Positions 17,503-25,114 of a stretch of 64,000 nt of DNA are shown here, one piece after another. The notes beneath the pieces are model-generated. The model was not told the DNA's origin. It worked only from the letters and a program-made list of their open reading frames with translations, and ran no database searches. Each line of letters starts with the position of its first letter. The stretch's first letter is position 1. The stretch is from Microvirga sp052114605 (GTDB lineage Bacteria; Pseudomonadota; Alphaproteobacteria; Rhizobiales; Beijerinckiaceae), in NCBI RefSeq assembly GCF_052114605.1, contig NZ_JBFRFB010000003.1, positions 62,001 through 126,000 of the forward strand, given 5' to 3'. Both the position numbers and the translations under genes were made by a program.

Positions 17503-17525
17503 AGGCCCCCTCAGGGGCCTTTTTT
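17503..17525 (+). terminator. attenuator terminator of ilvB
   Basis: AGGCCCC (17503-17509) and GGGGCCT (17514-17520) form the stem around CTCA, followed by a T-run to 17525. It lies 64 bp before the ilvB ATG and would stop transcription unless the leader ribosome stalls. Confidence 0.85.
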
Positions 17526-17588
17526 ATTGCCCAAATTACCAGAACAACGCAGACACTAAGCACTTAAAGACCCGACGGAGCGAAGACC

Positions 17589-19361
17589 ATGAGCGAGACG
17601 ATGACCGGCGCCGAAATGGTGATCCAAGCCCTGCAGGACCAGGGAGTCGAGCATATCTTCGGCTATCCGGGTGGCTCGGTCCTTCCGATCTACGATGCGC
17701 TCTTCCACCAGGACAAAGTGCGCCACGTCCTCGTCCGTCACGAGCAGGGCGCGGTTCACGCGGCGGAAGGTTATGCCCGCTCATCCGGCAAGCCGGGCGT
17801 GGTGCTGGTGACCTCGGGCCCCGGCGCTACCAACGCGATCACGGGCCTGGCCGATGCCATGATGGACTCGATCCCGCTCGTCTGCATCACCGGTCAGGTG
17901 CCGACCCATCTCATCGGCACGGATGCCTTCCAGGAATGCGACACGGTCGGCATCACCCGCCACTGCACGAAGCACAACTATCTGGTCAAATCCATAGAGG
18001 ACCTGCCGCGCGTTCTGCACGAGGCCTTCTATGTGGCCTCGAACGGGCGTCCCGGCCCGGTGGTCGTGGACCTGCCGAAGGACATTCAGTTCAAGACCGG
18101 GACTTATGCGCGTCCTTTAAGCAACCAGCACAAGACCTATCGCCCGACCGTTAAGGGCGACATGGAGCACATCCGCGCCGCCATCGAGTTGATGGCGAAT
18201 GCCAAGCGTCCGGTGTTCTATACCGGCGGCGGCGTCGTCAATTCCGGCCCCAATGCCGCGGCGCTGCTGCGCGAGCTCGTGCAGCTCACGGGCTTTCCCA
18301 TCACCTCGACCCTGATGGGCCTCGGCGCTTTTCCCGCGTCCGGCAAGGAATGGCTCGGCATGCTCGGCATGCACGGCACCTACGAGGCCAATAACGCGAT
18401 GCATGAATGCGACGTGATGATCAATATCGGCGCGCGTTTTGACGATCGCATCACGGGACGTCTCGATGCGTTCTCGCCGTATTCCAAGCGCATTCACGTG
18501 GACATCGACCCGTCTTCCATCAACAAGACCGTGAAGGTGGACATCCCGATCGTCGGCGATTGCGCGCATGTGCTCGAAGACATGGTGCGCCTGTGGCGCC
18601 AAGGCGCAAAGCAAGCTGACAAGGTCGAGCTCAAGGAATGGTGGGACAAGATCGAGGGCTGGCGCTCGCGCAACTGCCTCGCATTCCGCAACTCGACGGA
18701 GACCATCAAGCCGCAGCACGCGATCCAGCGTCTCTACGAACTCACCAAGGATCGTGAGACCTATATCACCACCGAAGTCGGCCAGCACCAGATGTGGGCG
18801 GCCCAATATTACAGGTTCGATGAGCCGAACCGCTGGATGACCTCTGGCGGCCACGGCACCATGGGTTACGGCCTACCGGCAGCCGTCGGCGCGCAGCTCG
18901 CACATCCCGATGCGCTGGTGATCGACATCGCCGGCGAAGCCTCGATCCAGATGATGCTGCAGGAAATGTCGACGGCCCTGCAATACGGCCTGCCGATCAA
19001 GGTGTTCATCCTCAACAACGAGTACATGGGCATGGTGCGCCAATGGCAGGAGCTGCTGCATGGCGGGCGCTACTCGCAGAGCTATTCGGAATCGCTGCCC
19101 GATTTCGTGAAGCTCGCCGAGGCCTATGGCGGCGTCGGCATCCGCTGCGACAACCCGGGTGAACTCGATGCGAAGATCCTCGAGATGATCAACGTGAAAC
19201 GCCCGGTGATCTTCGATTGCCTCGTCGACAAGACCGAGAACTGCTTCCCGATGATCCCATCGGGCAAGGCGCATAACGAGATGCTGCTCAACGACTATCT
19301 CGGCGAGACCGGCGCCGATCTCGGCTCGGTCATCGACGAGAAGGGTAAGATGTTGGTTTAA
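17589..19361 (+). CDS. ilvB: acetolactate synthase large subunit
   Basis: Catalyses the first common step of valine, leucine and isoleucine synthesis. The 590-residue thiamin-diphosphate enzyme has the FGYPGGSVLPIYD start, the catalytic-glutamate segment VRHEQGAVHAAEGYAR, the FAD-region GARFDDRITG, and the ThDP motif beginning VIDIAGEASIQM and ending EYMGMVRQWQ. Only one residue differs from the usual GDASF-type GDG motif (GEASI). The regulatory subunit ilvN lies 1.1 kb downstream, separated by the DUF559 and GST genes. Expression is controlled by the leader at 17426. Confidence 0.96.
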   Translation: MSETMTGAEMVIQALQDQGVEHIFGYPGGSVLPIYDALFHQDKVRHVLVRHEQGAVHAAEGYARSSGKPGVVLVTSGPGATNAITGLADAMMDSIPLVCITGQVPTHLIGTDAFQECDTVGITRHCTKHNYLVKSIEDLPRVLHEAFYVASNGRPGPVVVDLPKDIQFKTGTYARPLSNQHKTYRPTVKGDMEHIRAAIELMANAKRPVFYTGGGVVNSGPNAAALLRELVQLTGFPITSTLMGLGAFPASGKEWLGMLGMHGTYEANNAMHECDVMINIGARFDDRITGRLDAFSPYSKRIHVDIDPSSINKTVKVDIPIVGDCAHVLEDMVRLWRQGAKQADKVELKEWWDKIEGWRSRNCLAFRNSTETIKPQHAIQRLYELTKDRETYITTEVGQHQMWAAQYYRFDEPNRWMTSGGHGTMGYGLPAAVGAQLAHPDALVIDIAGEASIQMMLQEMSTALQYGLPIKVFILNNEYMGMVRQWQELLHGGRYSQSYSESLPDFVKLAEAYGGVGIRCDNPGELDAKILEMINVKRPVIFDCLVDKTENCFPMIPSGKAHNEMLLNDYLGETGADLGSVIDEKGKMLV

Positions 19362-19370
19362 AGAGGAGAA

Positions 19371-19410
19371 CCCCTCTCCCTTGTGGGAGAGGGGCAGGGG
19401 TGAGGGAATG
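19371..19410. repeat. left inverted repeat flanking the DUF559 gene
   Basis: Begins CCCCTCTCCC, carries an internal palindrome (CCCTCTCCC/GGGAGAGGG), then GGGGTGAGGGAATG. It is the inverted counterpart of 19764-19805 with one substitution and one inserted base over about 40 bp. A related single copy without a gene lies at 29192. It starts 10 bp after the ilvB stop and may also act as an ilvB terminator. Confidence 0.85.
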
Positions 19411-19417
19411 CCGCTTC

Positions 19418-19816
19418 ATGGTTAGAGAGCCGCGCCAATTCGCACGCAGCCTTCGCAAGACGCTCACGTCTGCGGAAGATGTGCTGTGGCAGGCTCTGCG
19501 TGGGAGGCGTTTCCAAGGCCTCAAGTTCAAGCGGCAGGTACCGTTCCTGAACTACACCGTCGATTTTCTCTGCGTGGAGCGGAGACTGATCGTCGAGGTC
19601 GATGGCAAACAGCATGACTGGTACGCAGAATATGATGCTCGCAGGACTGAAGAGATCGAGCGTCATGGTTTTGCGATCATTCGAGTCACCAATGATGATG
19701 TGATGAACGATTTGGATTCTGTTCTGATGAGGATCGCGCAGGCTGTGGTGCCTTCTGAAACCTCATTCCCTCACCCCTGGCCCCTCTCCCACACGGGAGA
19801 GGGGGAAAGCGTCTGA
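19418..19816 (+). CDS. DUF559 protein, Vsr-like nuclease fold
   Basis: A 132-residue protein of the DUF559 group related to very-short-patch-repair and restriction-like nucleases. The landmark RxLRxxxTxxExxLWxxLR (RSLRKTLTSAEDVLWQALRG), then FKRQVPFLNYTVDFLC and LIVEVDGKQHD give the expected Asp/Glu active-site pattern. ATG 19418 is chosen; the GTG at 19400 is inside the flanking repeat. The last 15 or so residues (PHPWPLSHTGEGESV) are read out of the right-hand repeat, so the repeat supplies the C-terminus and stop. Nuclease activity is inferred. Confidence 0.82.
   Translation: MVREPRQFARSLRKTLTSAEDVLWQALRGRRFQGLKFKRQVPFLNYTVDFLCVERRLIVEVDGKQHDWYAEYDARRTEEIERHGFAIIRVTNDDVMNDLDSVLMRIAQAVVPSETSFPHPWPLSHTGEGESV
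19764..19805. repeat. right inverted repeat flanking the DUF559 gene
   Basis: CATTCCCTCACCCC followed by GGCCCCTCTCCC and GGGAGAGGGGG; reverse complement of the left repeat at 19371-19410. It encodes the end of the DUF559 frame and stops 14 bp before the GST start. Confidence 0.85.
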
Positions 19817-19818
19817 CT

Positions 19819-20499
19819 ATGTTAACCCTCGTCATCGCCAACAAGTGCTACTCATCCTGGTCGCTGCGTCCTTGGCTGCTGCTGAAGCAGCTTGGGGTCG
19901 CGTTCGACGAGATCACGATTCCGCTCGATCTTCCCGACACCAAAGAGAAGGTCCTCAAGCACTCGCCTGCCGGCAAGGTGCCGATCCTCATCGACGGCGA
20001 TGTGACGGTTTGGGAGAGCATTGCGATCATGGAGTATGTGGGCGATGCGCTCGGCAAACCTGTCTGGCCGCAGGATTCCAAGGCGCGCGCCATGGCGCGC
20101 TCGGTCGCGGCTGAAATGCATTCGAGCTTTCAGGGCTTGCGCAATGCCTGCCCGATGAATCTCGGAAAGAAATATGCGCGCAAGGATCGCGGCGAGGCTG
20201 TAGCGCGGGATGTGGCACGCTTCTCCGAAATCGTGCGCCAGGCGCGTGAGGGCTTCGGGACGAATGGGCCGTTCCTGTTCGGCCAGTTCTCGGCGGCGGA
20301 TGCCATGTTTGCGCCGCTCGTGACGCGGCTCGACACTTATTCCATCGAACTCGATGCAACCACGCAAACCTACGTGGACACGATCCTCTCGCTTCCGGCC
20401 TTCAAGGAATGGCGTGCTGCCGCGCTGAAGGAAAGCTGGATCGTCGATGCCGACGAGGTCGATGAGGAAGCAATCGAGAACTATCGCAAGGCACCTTGA
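19819..20499 (+). CDS. glutathione S-transferase family protein
   Basis: A 226-residue GST. The N-terminal thioredoxin-like domain shows VIANKCYSSWSLRPWLLLK with Cys/Ser in the active-site loop, GKVPILIDGDVTVWESIAIMEYV (the cis-proline and the Ser of the glutathione-binding ES motif), then an all-helical C-terminal domain. Substrate is unknown. It lies between ilvB and ilvN, with its start 3 bp after the DUF559 stop. Confidence 0.9.
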   Translation: MLTLVIANKCYSSWSLRPWLLLKQLGVAFDEITIPLDLPDTKEKVLKHSPAGKVPILIDGDVTVWESIAIMEYVGDALGKPVWPQDSKARAMARSVAAEMHSSFQGLRNACPMNLGKKYARKDRGEAVARDVARFSEIVRQAREGFGTNGPFLFGQFSAADAMFAPLVTRLDTYSIELDATTQTYVDTILSLPAFKEWRAAALKESWIVDADEVDEEAIENYRKAP

Positions 20500-20526
20500 G
20501 GCCAAGGATCATTCGGGAACAACACC

Positions 20527-21069
20527 ATGCTGCAGATGAAAACACATTACCCCGATGCCACCCGCGTCGAGCCCGTCAACCGGCACACGCTCGCCATCAT
20601 CGTCGATAACGAGCCGGGCGTTCTCGCCCGCATCGCGGGCCTGTTCTCGGGACGCGGCTACAACATCGAGAGCCTCACCGTCACCGAGACGGAGCATGAA
20701 GCGCATATTTCCCGCATCACCGTTGTGACCACGGGAACGGACAGCATCATCCAGCAGATCAAGAGTCAGCTGGAGCGCCTCGTTCCCGTACACCGCGTCG
20801 TCGATCTTACGCTGACCGGCGAAGCGGTGGAGCGCGAGCTGTGCCTCGTGAAAGTTGTCGGCAAAGGCGATCACCGCGTCGAAGCGATGCGGCTTGCTTC
20901 CGCCTTCGGCGCACGCACGCTGGACGCGACGCTCACCTCGTTCGTCTACGAACTCACCGGCACGACGGATGAGGTCGAGCGCTTCATCAAGCTTATGACG
21001 GCGGTCGGTCTCGTCGAAGTGTCGCGCACCGGCGTCGCCGCCATGGCGCGCGGCGCCGAGGGGGTGTGA
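20527..21069 (+). CDS. ilvN: acetolactate synthase small regulatory subunit
   Basis: Binds valine through its N-terminal ACT domain and feedback-controls IlvB. The 180-residue protein starts HTLAIIVDNEPGVLARIAGLFSGRGYNIESLTV, a textbook ACT segment, followed by the C-terminal ferredoxin-like domain (RELCLVKVVG...VELTGTTDEVERFIKLM). It is separated from ilvB by two intervening genes, unlike the usual adjacent ilvBN order. Some nomenclatures use ilvH. Confidence 0.95.
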   Translation: MLQMKTHYPDATRVEPVNRHTLAIIVDNEPGVLARIAGLFSGRGYNIESLTVTETEHEAHISRITVVTTGTDSIIQQIKSQLERLVPVHRVVDLTLTGEAVERELCLVKVVGKGDHRVEAMRLASAFGARTLDATLTSFVYELTGTTDEVERFIKLMTAVGLVEVSRTGVAAMARGAEGV

Positions 21070-21072
21070 TCG

Positions 21073-21618
21073 TTATCCCCTGAAGTCGTTTTCTTGCAGA
21101 AATGCTTCCTCCTCCGGTGTCGTCTCTCTTCCAAGGATGACGTTGCGATGGGGGAAGCGGCCGAAGCGGGTGACGATGTCGCGATGGTGGCGCGCCCACT
21201 TGGCGGAATCCTCGTTGAGGGATTCGTTGAGGGTCACCGAGCGTTCCTGGGCCTGCAAGGACTCGGAATGCATGAAGGGCAGGTAGAAGAAACGGCGGAA
21301 CTCCGGTTCCACCTTATGGTCGAACCCTCTCTCGATGGCGCGGTCAGCGACCATTACGGCGACGGGGTCGGTCTTGTAGGTCTCGCGCTGCGCCCGGAAC
21401 ATGTTTCTCGGGAACTGATCGAGAAGAAGAATAACGGCGAGCGCACCTTCCGGGGTAAGCTCCCATTCGTTGAGGTCGCCCCTCGCGGCGGCCTCGTAGG
21501 TCGGCAGGAAACGGTCCCGGCAGGTTTGGTCGAAGGCTTCATCCTTCGAGAACCACTTCTCGGGTCCGGCTTCCCGCCAAAAGGCAAGGACTTCATCGGC
21601 GGTGGCGAGGCGTTCCAT
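21073..21618 (-). CDS. DUF924 family protein
   Basis: A 181-residue protein of the DUF924 family; landmarks are VLAFWREAGPEKWFSKDEAFDQ, LLLDQFPRNMFR, YLPFMHSE and the C-terminal FGRFPHRN. It is predicted soluble and all-helical (TPR-like). Function is unknown; relatives are widespread in proteobacteria. It is convergent with ilvN, with 3 bp between the stops. Confidence 0.9.
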   Translation of the reverse strand: MERLATADEVLAFWREAGPEKWFSKDEAFDQTCRDRFLPTYEAAARGDLNEWELTPEGALAVILLLDQFPRNMFRAQRETYKTDPVAVMVADRAIERGFDHKVEPEFRRFFYLPFMHSESLQAQERSVTLNESLNEDSAKWARHHRDIVTRFGRFPHRNVILGRETTPEEEAFLQENDFRG

Positions 21619-21893
21619 ACGGCTTGTCCTTCGGGAAGTGAGTGCTGGATACCAAACTAGAGCGTTGGAGGGCGGTTTGCACTCTCCACCCTCGGAGCGA
21701 TTGTAGGATCAGGCAGGGCACAGAGCCATTTCGGGCGATTGCCGTTCTTTTCCTATAAAGGACGACTTGCCAGCGCAGTTTTGTTCGCTAAAAGCGGCGT
21801 TGAACAAGATGAATGTTGCGCAAAGGCCTCAGGCTCCGTGCAATGCCAACGAAGACGGGGCGGAAGCCCCCAGACACAAGGGACTAGAGCATC

Positions 21894-22913
21894 ATGCGCG
21901 TGTATTACGATCGCGACGCCGATATCAATCTGATCAAGGGCAAGAAGGTCGCCATCGTCGGCTATGGCAGCCAGGGCCATGCCCATACGCTGAACCTCAA
22001 CGATTCCGGCGTGAAGGACATGGTCGTGGCCCTGCGCAAGGGCTCGCCCTCCGCGGCCAAGGCCGAGAAGGCCGGCATCAAGGTCATGGAAGTGGCCGAG
22101 GCCGCCAAGTGGGCCGACGTGGTCATGATGCTCACCCCCGACGAGCTGCAGGCCGACATCTACCGCAACGACCTGCACGACAACATGAAGCAGGGCGCGG
22201 CGCTGCTCTTCGCGCACGGCCTCAACGTCCACTTCAACCTCATCGAGCCCCGCAAGGACCTCGACGTGCTCATGGTCGCCCCCAAGGGCCCCGGCCACAC
22301 GGTGCGTTCCGAGTATCAGCGCGGCGGCGGCGTGCCGACGCTCATCGCGATCCACCAGGACGCCACGGGCAACGCCCATGACATCGCGCTGTCCTACGCT
22401 TCCGCCAATGGCGGCGGCCGCGCCGGCATCATCGAGACCACCTTCAAGGAAGAGTGCGAGACCGATCTCTTCGGCGAGCAGGTCGTGCTCTGCGGCGGTC
22501 TCGTCGAGCTCATCAAGGCCGGCTTCGAGACGCTGACCGAGGCGGGCTACGCTCCCGAGATGGCCTATTTCGAGTGCCTGCACGAAGTGAAGCTGATCGT
22601 CGACCTCATCTACGAGGGCGGTATCGCCAACATGAACTACTCGATCTCGAACACCGCCGAATACGGTGAGTACGTGACGGGTCCGCGCATCATCACGGCC
22701 CAGACGAAGGCCGAGATGAAGCGCGTTCTGGAGGACATTCAGTCCGGCAAGTTCACCCGCGACTGGATGCTCGAGAACAAGGTCAACCAGACCTCTTTCA
22801 AGGCCGTGCGCGCCCGCAATGCCGCGCACCCCATCGAGGATGTCGGCACCCGCCTTCGCGACATGATGCCGTGGATCAAGGAAAAGGCTCTGGTCGACAA
22901 GAGCCGGAACTAA
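21894..22913 (+). CDS. ilvC: ketol-acid reductoisomerase
   Basis: Second step of branched-chain amino acid synthesis, isomerising and reducing acetolactate with NADPH. The 339-residue class I enzyme has the dinucleotide motif VAIVGYGSQGHA, NLKDSG-like (NLNDSGVKD), PKGPGHTVRSEYQRGGGVP, ETTFKEECETDLFGEQ and the late YSISNTAEYG. A small GC hairpin (21857-21870) sits in the leader, 24 bp before the ATG. It is followed by a strong terminator. Confidence 0.97.
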   Translation: MRVYYDRDADINLIKGKKVAIVGYGSQGHAHTLNLNDSGVKDMVVALRKGSPSAAKAEKAGIKVMEVAEAAKWADVVMMLTPDELQADIYRNDLHDNMKQGAALLFAHGLNVHFNLIEPRKDLDVLMVAPKGPGHTVRSEYQRGGGVPTLIAIHQDATGNAHDIALSYASANGGGRAGIIETTFKEECETDLFGEQVVLCGGLVELIKAGFETLTEAGYAPEMAYFECLHEVKLIVDLIYEGGIANMNYSISNTAEYGEYVTGPRIITAQTKAEMKRVLEDIQSGKFTRDWMLENKVNQTSFKAVRARNAAHPIEDVGTRLRDMMPWIKEKALVDKSRN

Positions 22914-22933
22914 GTCTGACAGCAGACAGCAAA

Positions 22934-22966
22934 AAGGGGCGGATCATTCCGCCCCTTATTTTTTTT
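22934..22966 (+). terminator. Rho-independent terminator after ilvC
   Basis: AAGGGGCGGA pairs with TCCGCCCCTT around TCAT, followed by ATTTTTTTT, 20 bp after the ilvC stop. Confidence 0.92.
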
Positions 22967-23001
22967 GTGATTGGGTCAGTTGAAGGAAAAATCGGCAGCC
23001 T

Positions 23002-23355
23002 TCAGGCCGCGTAGCCCAACAGGGCCGTGACGGCAATGAGGAAGCATAGGGAATGGCCCAGTCTGGGCTTGCGGCGCTTCCAGAAATGGAAAAGGCCCAT
23101 GCCGGCCGTGAGCACGAACACGAGCGCCCAGATGCCCCTGGCAACGTGATTGAGACTCGTCACGCCATCGAGCAGGGCGCCTGATGTCAGGCTTTCCAGA
23201 ATCCAGAGACCCGCGAAGAGAACGGCCGTACTCGTCCAGCCGTAATTGCGCCAGGTTTCCGGCAACCCGGCCATGGTCGGGTCCTTCGGAGCCTGTTCGT
23301 CGAGGGAATCGTCCGTGTCGAAATAGGCGTAAGACCGCCAAGGCTTCTGCGGCAT
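23002..23355 (-). CDS. hypothetical three-helix membrane protein
   Basis: I do not recognise a family. The 117-residue product has a 40-residue polar N-terminus (MPQKPWRSYAYFDTDDSLDE and on) and three membrane helices near residues 44-62, 73-92 and 100-117. It is convergent with ilvC. A perfect 14-bp inverted repeat lies 8-45 nt upstream of the ATG and its 3' arm contains the GGAAG ribosome site, so folding of the mRNA or a bound protein could block translation. Confidence 0.6.
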   Translation of the reverse strand: MPQKPWRSYAYFDTDDSLDEQAPKDPTMAGLPETWRNYGWTSTAVLFAGLWILESLTSGALLDGVTSLNHVARGIWALVFVLTAGMGLFHFWKRRKPRLGHSLCFLIAVTALLGYAA

Positions 23356-23362
23356 AATTCAC

Positions 23363-23400
23363 TTCCGTAATGATATATATTGGCAAATATCATTACGGAA
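23363..23400. promoter_or_regulatory. perfect 14-bp inverted repeat, operator or mRNA hairpin
   Basis: TTCCGTAATGATAT (23363-23376) and ATATCATTACGGAA (23387-23400) are exact complements around a 10-nt loop. TAATGA and TCATTA within it are 16 bp apart, the spacing known for NikR half-sites (GTATGA-N16-TCATAC), though the halves differ by a base. On the minus-strand transcript the 3' arm covers the ribosome site of the gene at 23355. Confidence 0.6.
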
Positions 23401-23450
23401 GCCTGTTGCCACCTATGGGAACAGAGAGGAAAAACGGTCGAAATGCAGGA

Positions 23451-23537
23451 TTACTGCCGGTTGTCTTTCGTATTCTGAGCCTTGTTGTTGTCCTGCTTGC
23501 CGGGGTCGTTGCGGTTCTTCATCTTGCCTTTGCCCAT
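23451..23537 (-). CDS. very small basic hypothetical protein, 28 residues
   Basis: A 28-codon frame beginning MGKGKMKNRNDPGKQD, rich in Lys, Asn, Asp and Gln, with no hydrophobic stretch. It has a near-ideal ribosome site (GGAGG, 6 nt before the ATG on the minus strand) and is 59 bp downstream of dedA in the same direction. Small hydrophilic proteins of this kind are common in rhizobial genomes, but I know no function. An opposing plus-strand frame (23415-23612) exists and has a membrane stretch; the ribosome site favours the minus strand. Confidence 0.45.
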   Translation of the reverse strand: MGKGKMKNRNDPGKQDNNKAQNTKDNRQ

Positions 23538-23596
23538 GAGGGACCTCCATTGCCGATGGAGGGTGATGACCCCTCGTGGTGGCGGTTCCGATCAAA

Positions 23597-24118
23597 TTAC
23601 CAGATCAGGTAATGCGCAAGCCCCGCGCCGGGGGCGAGCAGCGCGAAGGTCCAGACAGAGGCGGATGCCATGTTGACGGCCTGGAAGAGGAAGCGCGGCA
23701 TCAAGAAGATGCCGGCGATCAGCGGCAGAACGGCTCGGGTCGGGCCGAAGAAGCGGCCCAGGAATACAGCCCAAGGACCGAAGCGCTGGAAAAACCGCTC
23801 TCCGCGTTCGACGAGTTGGGGATTCTTGGAAAGCGGCCAGATGCCATAGGCCCGCTTCTTGGCCTTGCTGCCGATCTCGAAGGAGATCCAGGCGCTCAGG
23901 AAAGCCCCGACCGATCCGCCTAGCCAGACCTGCCAGAAGGGAATATCCGCTGCTGCCAGCGCGAAGCCCACCGCGATCAGAATGGTGATCATCGGCAGAA
24001 CGAGGGAGATGAAGGCCAGGGACTCGCCGAAGGTCATCAGCCCGACGATCAGAGGGGCATAGTTCTGATGGGCCCGGATGAAATCCAGCACGGTGTTGGT
24101 GATGCTCTCCAGATACAC
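23597..24118 (-). CDS. DedA family membrane protein
   Basis: A DedA/SNARE-associated family protein, likely an inner-membrane lipid flippase relative. Landmarks are FGESLAFISLVLPMITILIAVGFALA, the GxFLSAWISFEIG stretch and the FxRFGPWAVFLGRFFGPTRAVLPLIAG motif that defines the family. GTG at 24118 is preferred as start because AGGAGG lies 6 nt upstream; the longer frame to 24193 adds 25 residues that do not look like the family. It is 173 residues, with about five membrane helices. Confidence 0.88.
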   Translation of the reverse strand: MYLESITNTVLDFIRAHQNYAPLIVGLMTFGESLAFISLVLPMITILIAVGFALAAADIPFWQVWLGGSVGAFLSAWISFEIGSKAKKRAYGIWPLSKNPQLVERGERFFQRFGPWAVFLGRFFGPTRAVLPLIAGIFLMPRFLFQAVNMASASVWTFALLAPGAGLAHYLIW

Positions 24119-24260
24119 GCGAATCCTCCTGTTGGCGCCTGTTCTAGCGAACGCGGGAGCCTGAGGCCACGTTTCCCTCCCCATTGATGCCAATGATCAC
24201 ATCACATGATTTGAAGCTTGGGCTTCGATGCGATAACCCAGGTAGGGGAGGGGCCAAGCC

Positions 24261-25109
24261 ATGAACATTCTCTCGATCCAGTCTCACGTCGCCTACGGTC
24301 ATGTGGGCAATGCGTCCGCCGTCTTTCCGATGCAGCGCCTCGGGGTCGAGGTGTGGCCCATCCATACGGTCCAGTTCTCGAACCATACCGGCTACGGCTC
24401 CTGGAAGGGTCGCGTTTTCGATGGGCCTGCAATCGAAGAGTTGGTGGACGGCATCGCCGAGCGCGGCGTGCTGGAGCGCTGCGACGGGGTGCTCTCGGGC
24501 TATATGGGCTCCGCCGATATCGGCAATGCGATCCTCGGCGCCGTCGAGCGCGTACGCGCGCTGAATCCGCAGGCGCTCTATTGCTGCGATCCGGTGATCG
24601 GCGATGTGGGGCGGGGCGTTTTCGTGCGTCCCGGCATTCCGGAATTCATGCGCGATCAGGCGTTGCCTGCCGCCGACATCATCACGCCCAACCAATTCGA
24701 GCTCGATTACCTGTCGGGCCTGACGACGGATAGCCTGAACGAGGTGAAGCGCGGGGTTTCCACCGTTCAGCAGTTCGGTCCCAAGGCCGTGCTCGTCACC
24801 TCCGTGGAGACGCGGGAAACGCCTGAGGATGCAGTGGACATGATCGCCGGCGAGGCTGGCCGTTTCTGGCGCGTGCGCACACCCAAGCTGTCGCTGAGCG
24901 TCAACGGGGCAGGCGATGCCATCGCGGCACTGTTCTTCGTGCATTACGCGCGCTCCCGCTCCGCGCCCATGGCGCTCGCAGAGGCTGCAGCTTCCGTCTA
25001 CGGTCTGCTCAAGCGCACGGAAGAGGCAGGCTCTCGCGAAATCCTCACCATCGCCGCGCAGGACGAGTTCGTCTCGCCCACCCATCGATTCACCGTTGAA
25101 GAGGTTTGA
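24261..25109 (+). CDS. pdxY: pyridoxal kinase PdxY
   Basis: Phosphorylates pyridoxal in the vitamin B6 salvage pathway. The 282-residue ribokinase-fold enzyme starts MNILSIQSHVAYGHVGNASAVFPMQRLG, typical of PdxY, with YCCDPVIGDVGRGVFV, ITPNQFELDYLSG, and the anion-hole/catalytic motif LSVNGAGDAIAALFF, which has NGAGDA in place of the commoner GTGDx. It heads a set with PhzF and NUDIX genes, with 5 bp between its stop and the next start. Confidence 0.92.
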   Translation: MNILSIQSHVAYGHVGNASAVFPMQRLGVEVWPIHTVQFSNHTGYGSWKGRVFDGPAIEELVDGIAERGVLERCDGVLSGYMGSADIGNAILGAVERVRALNPQALYCCDPVIGDVGRGVFVRPGIPEFMRDQALPAADIITPNQFELDYLSGLTTDSLNEVKRGVSTVQQFGPKAVLVTSVETRETPEDAVDMIAGEAGRFWRVRTPKLSLSVNGAGDAIAALFFVHYARSRSAPMALAEAAASVYGLLKRTEEAGSREILTIAAQDEFVSPTHRFTVEEV

Positions 25110-25114
25110 TCCAT

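Noticed and set aside
23370..23612. 80-codon plus-strand frame with a membrane stretch
   Set aside because: Weak start signal and it begins inside the inverted repeat; opposite-strand small gene with GGAGG judged likelier. Not fully excluded.
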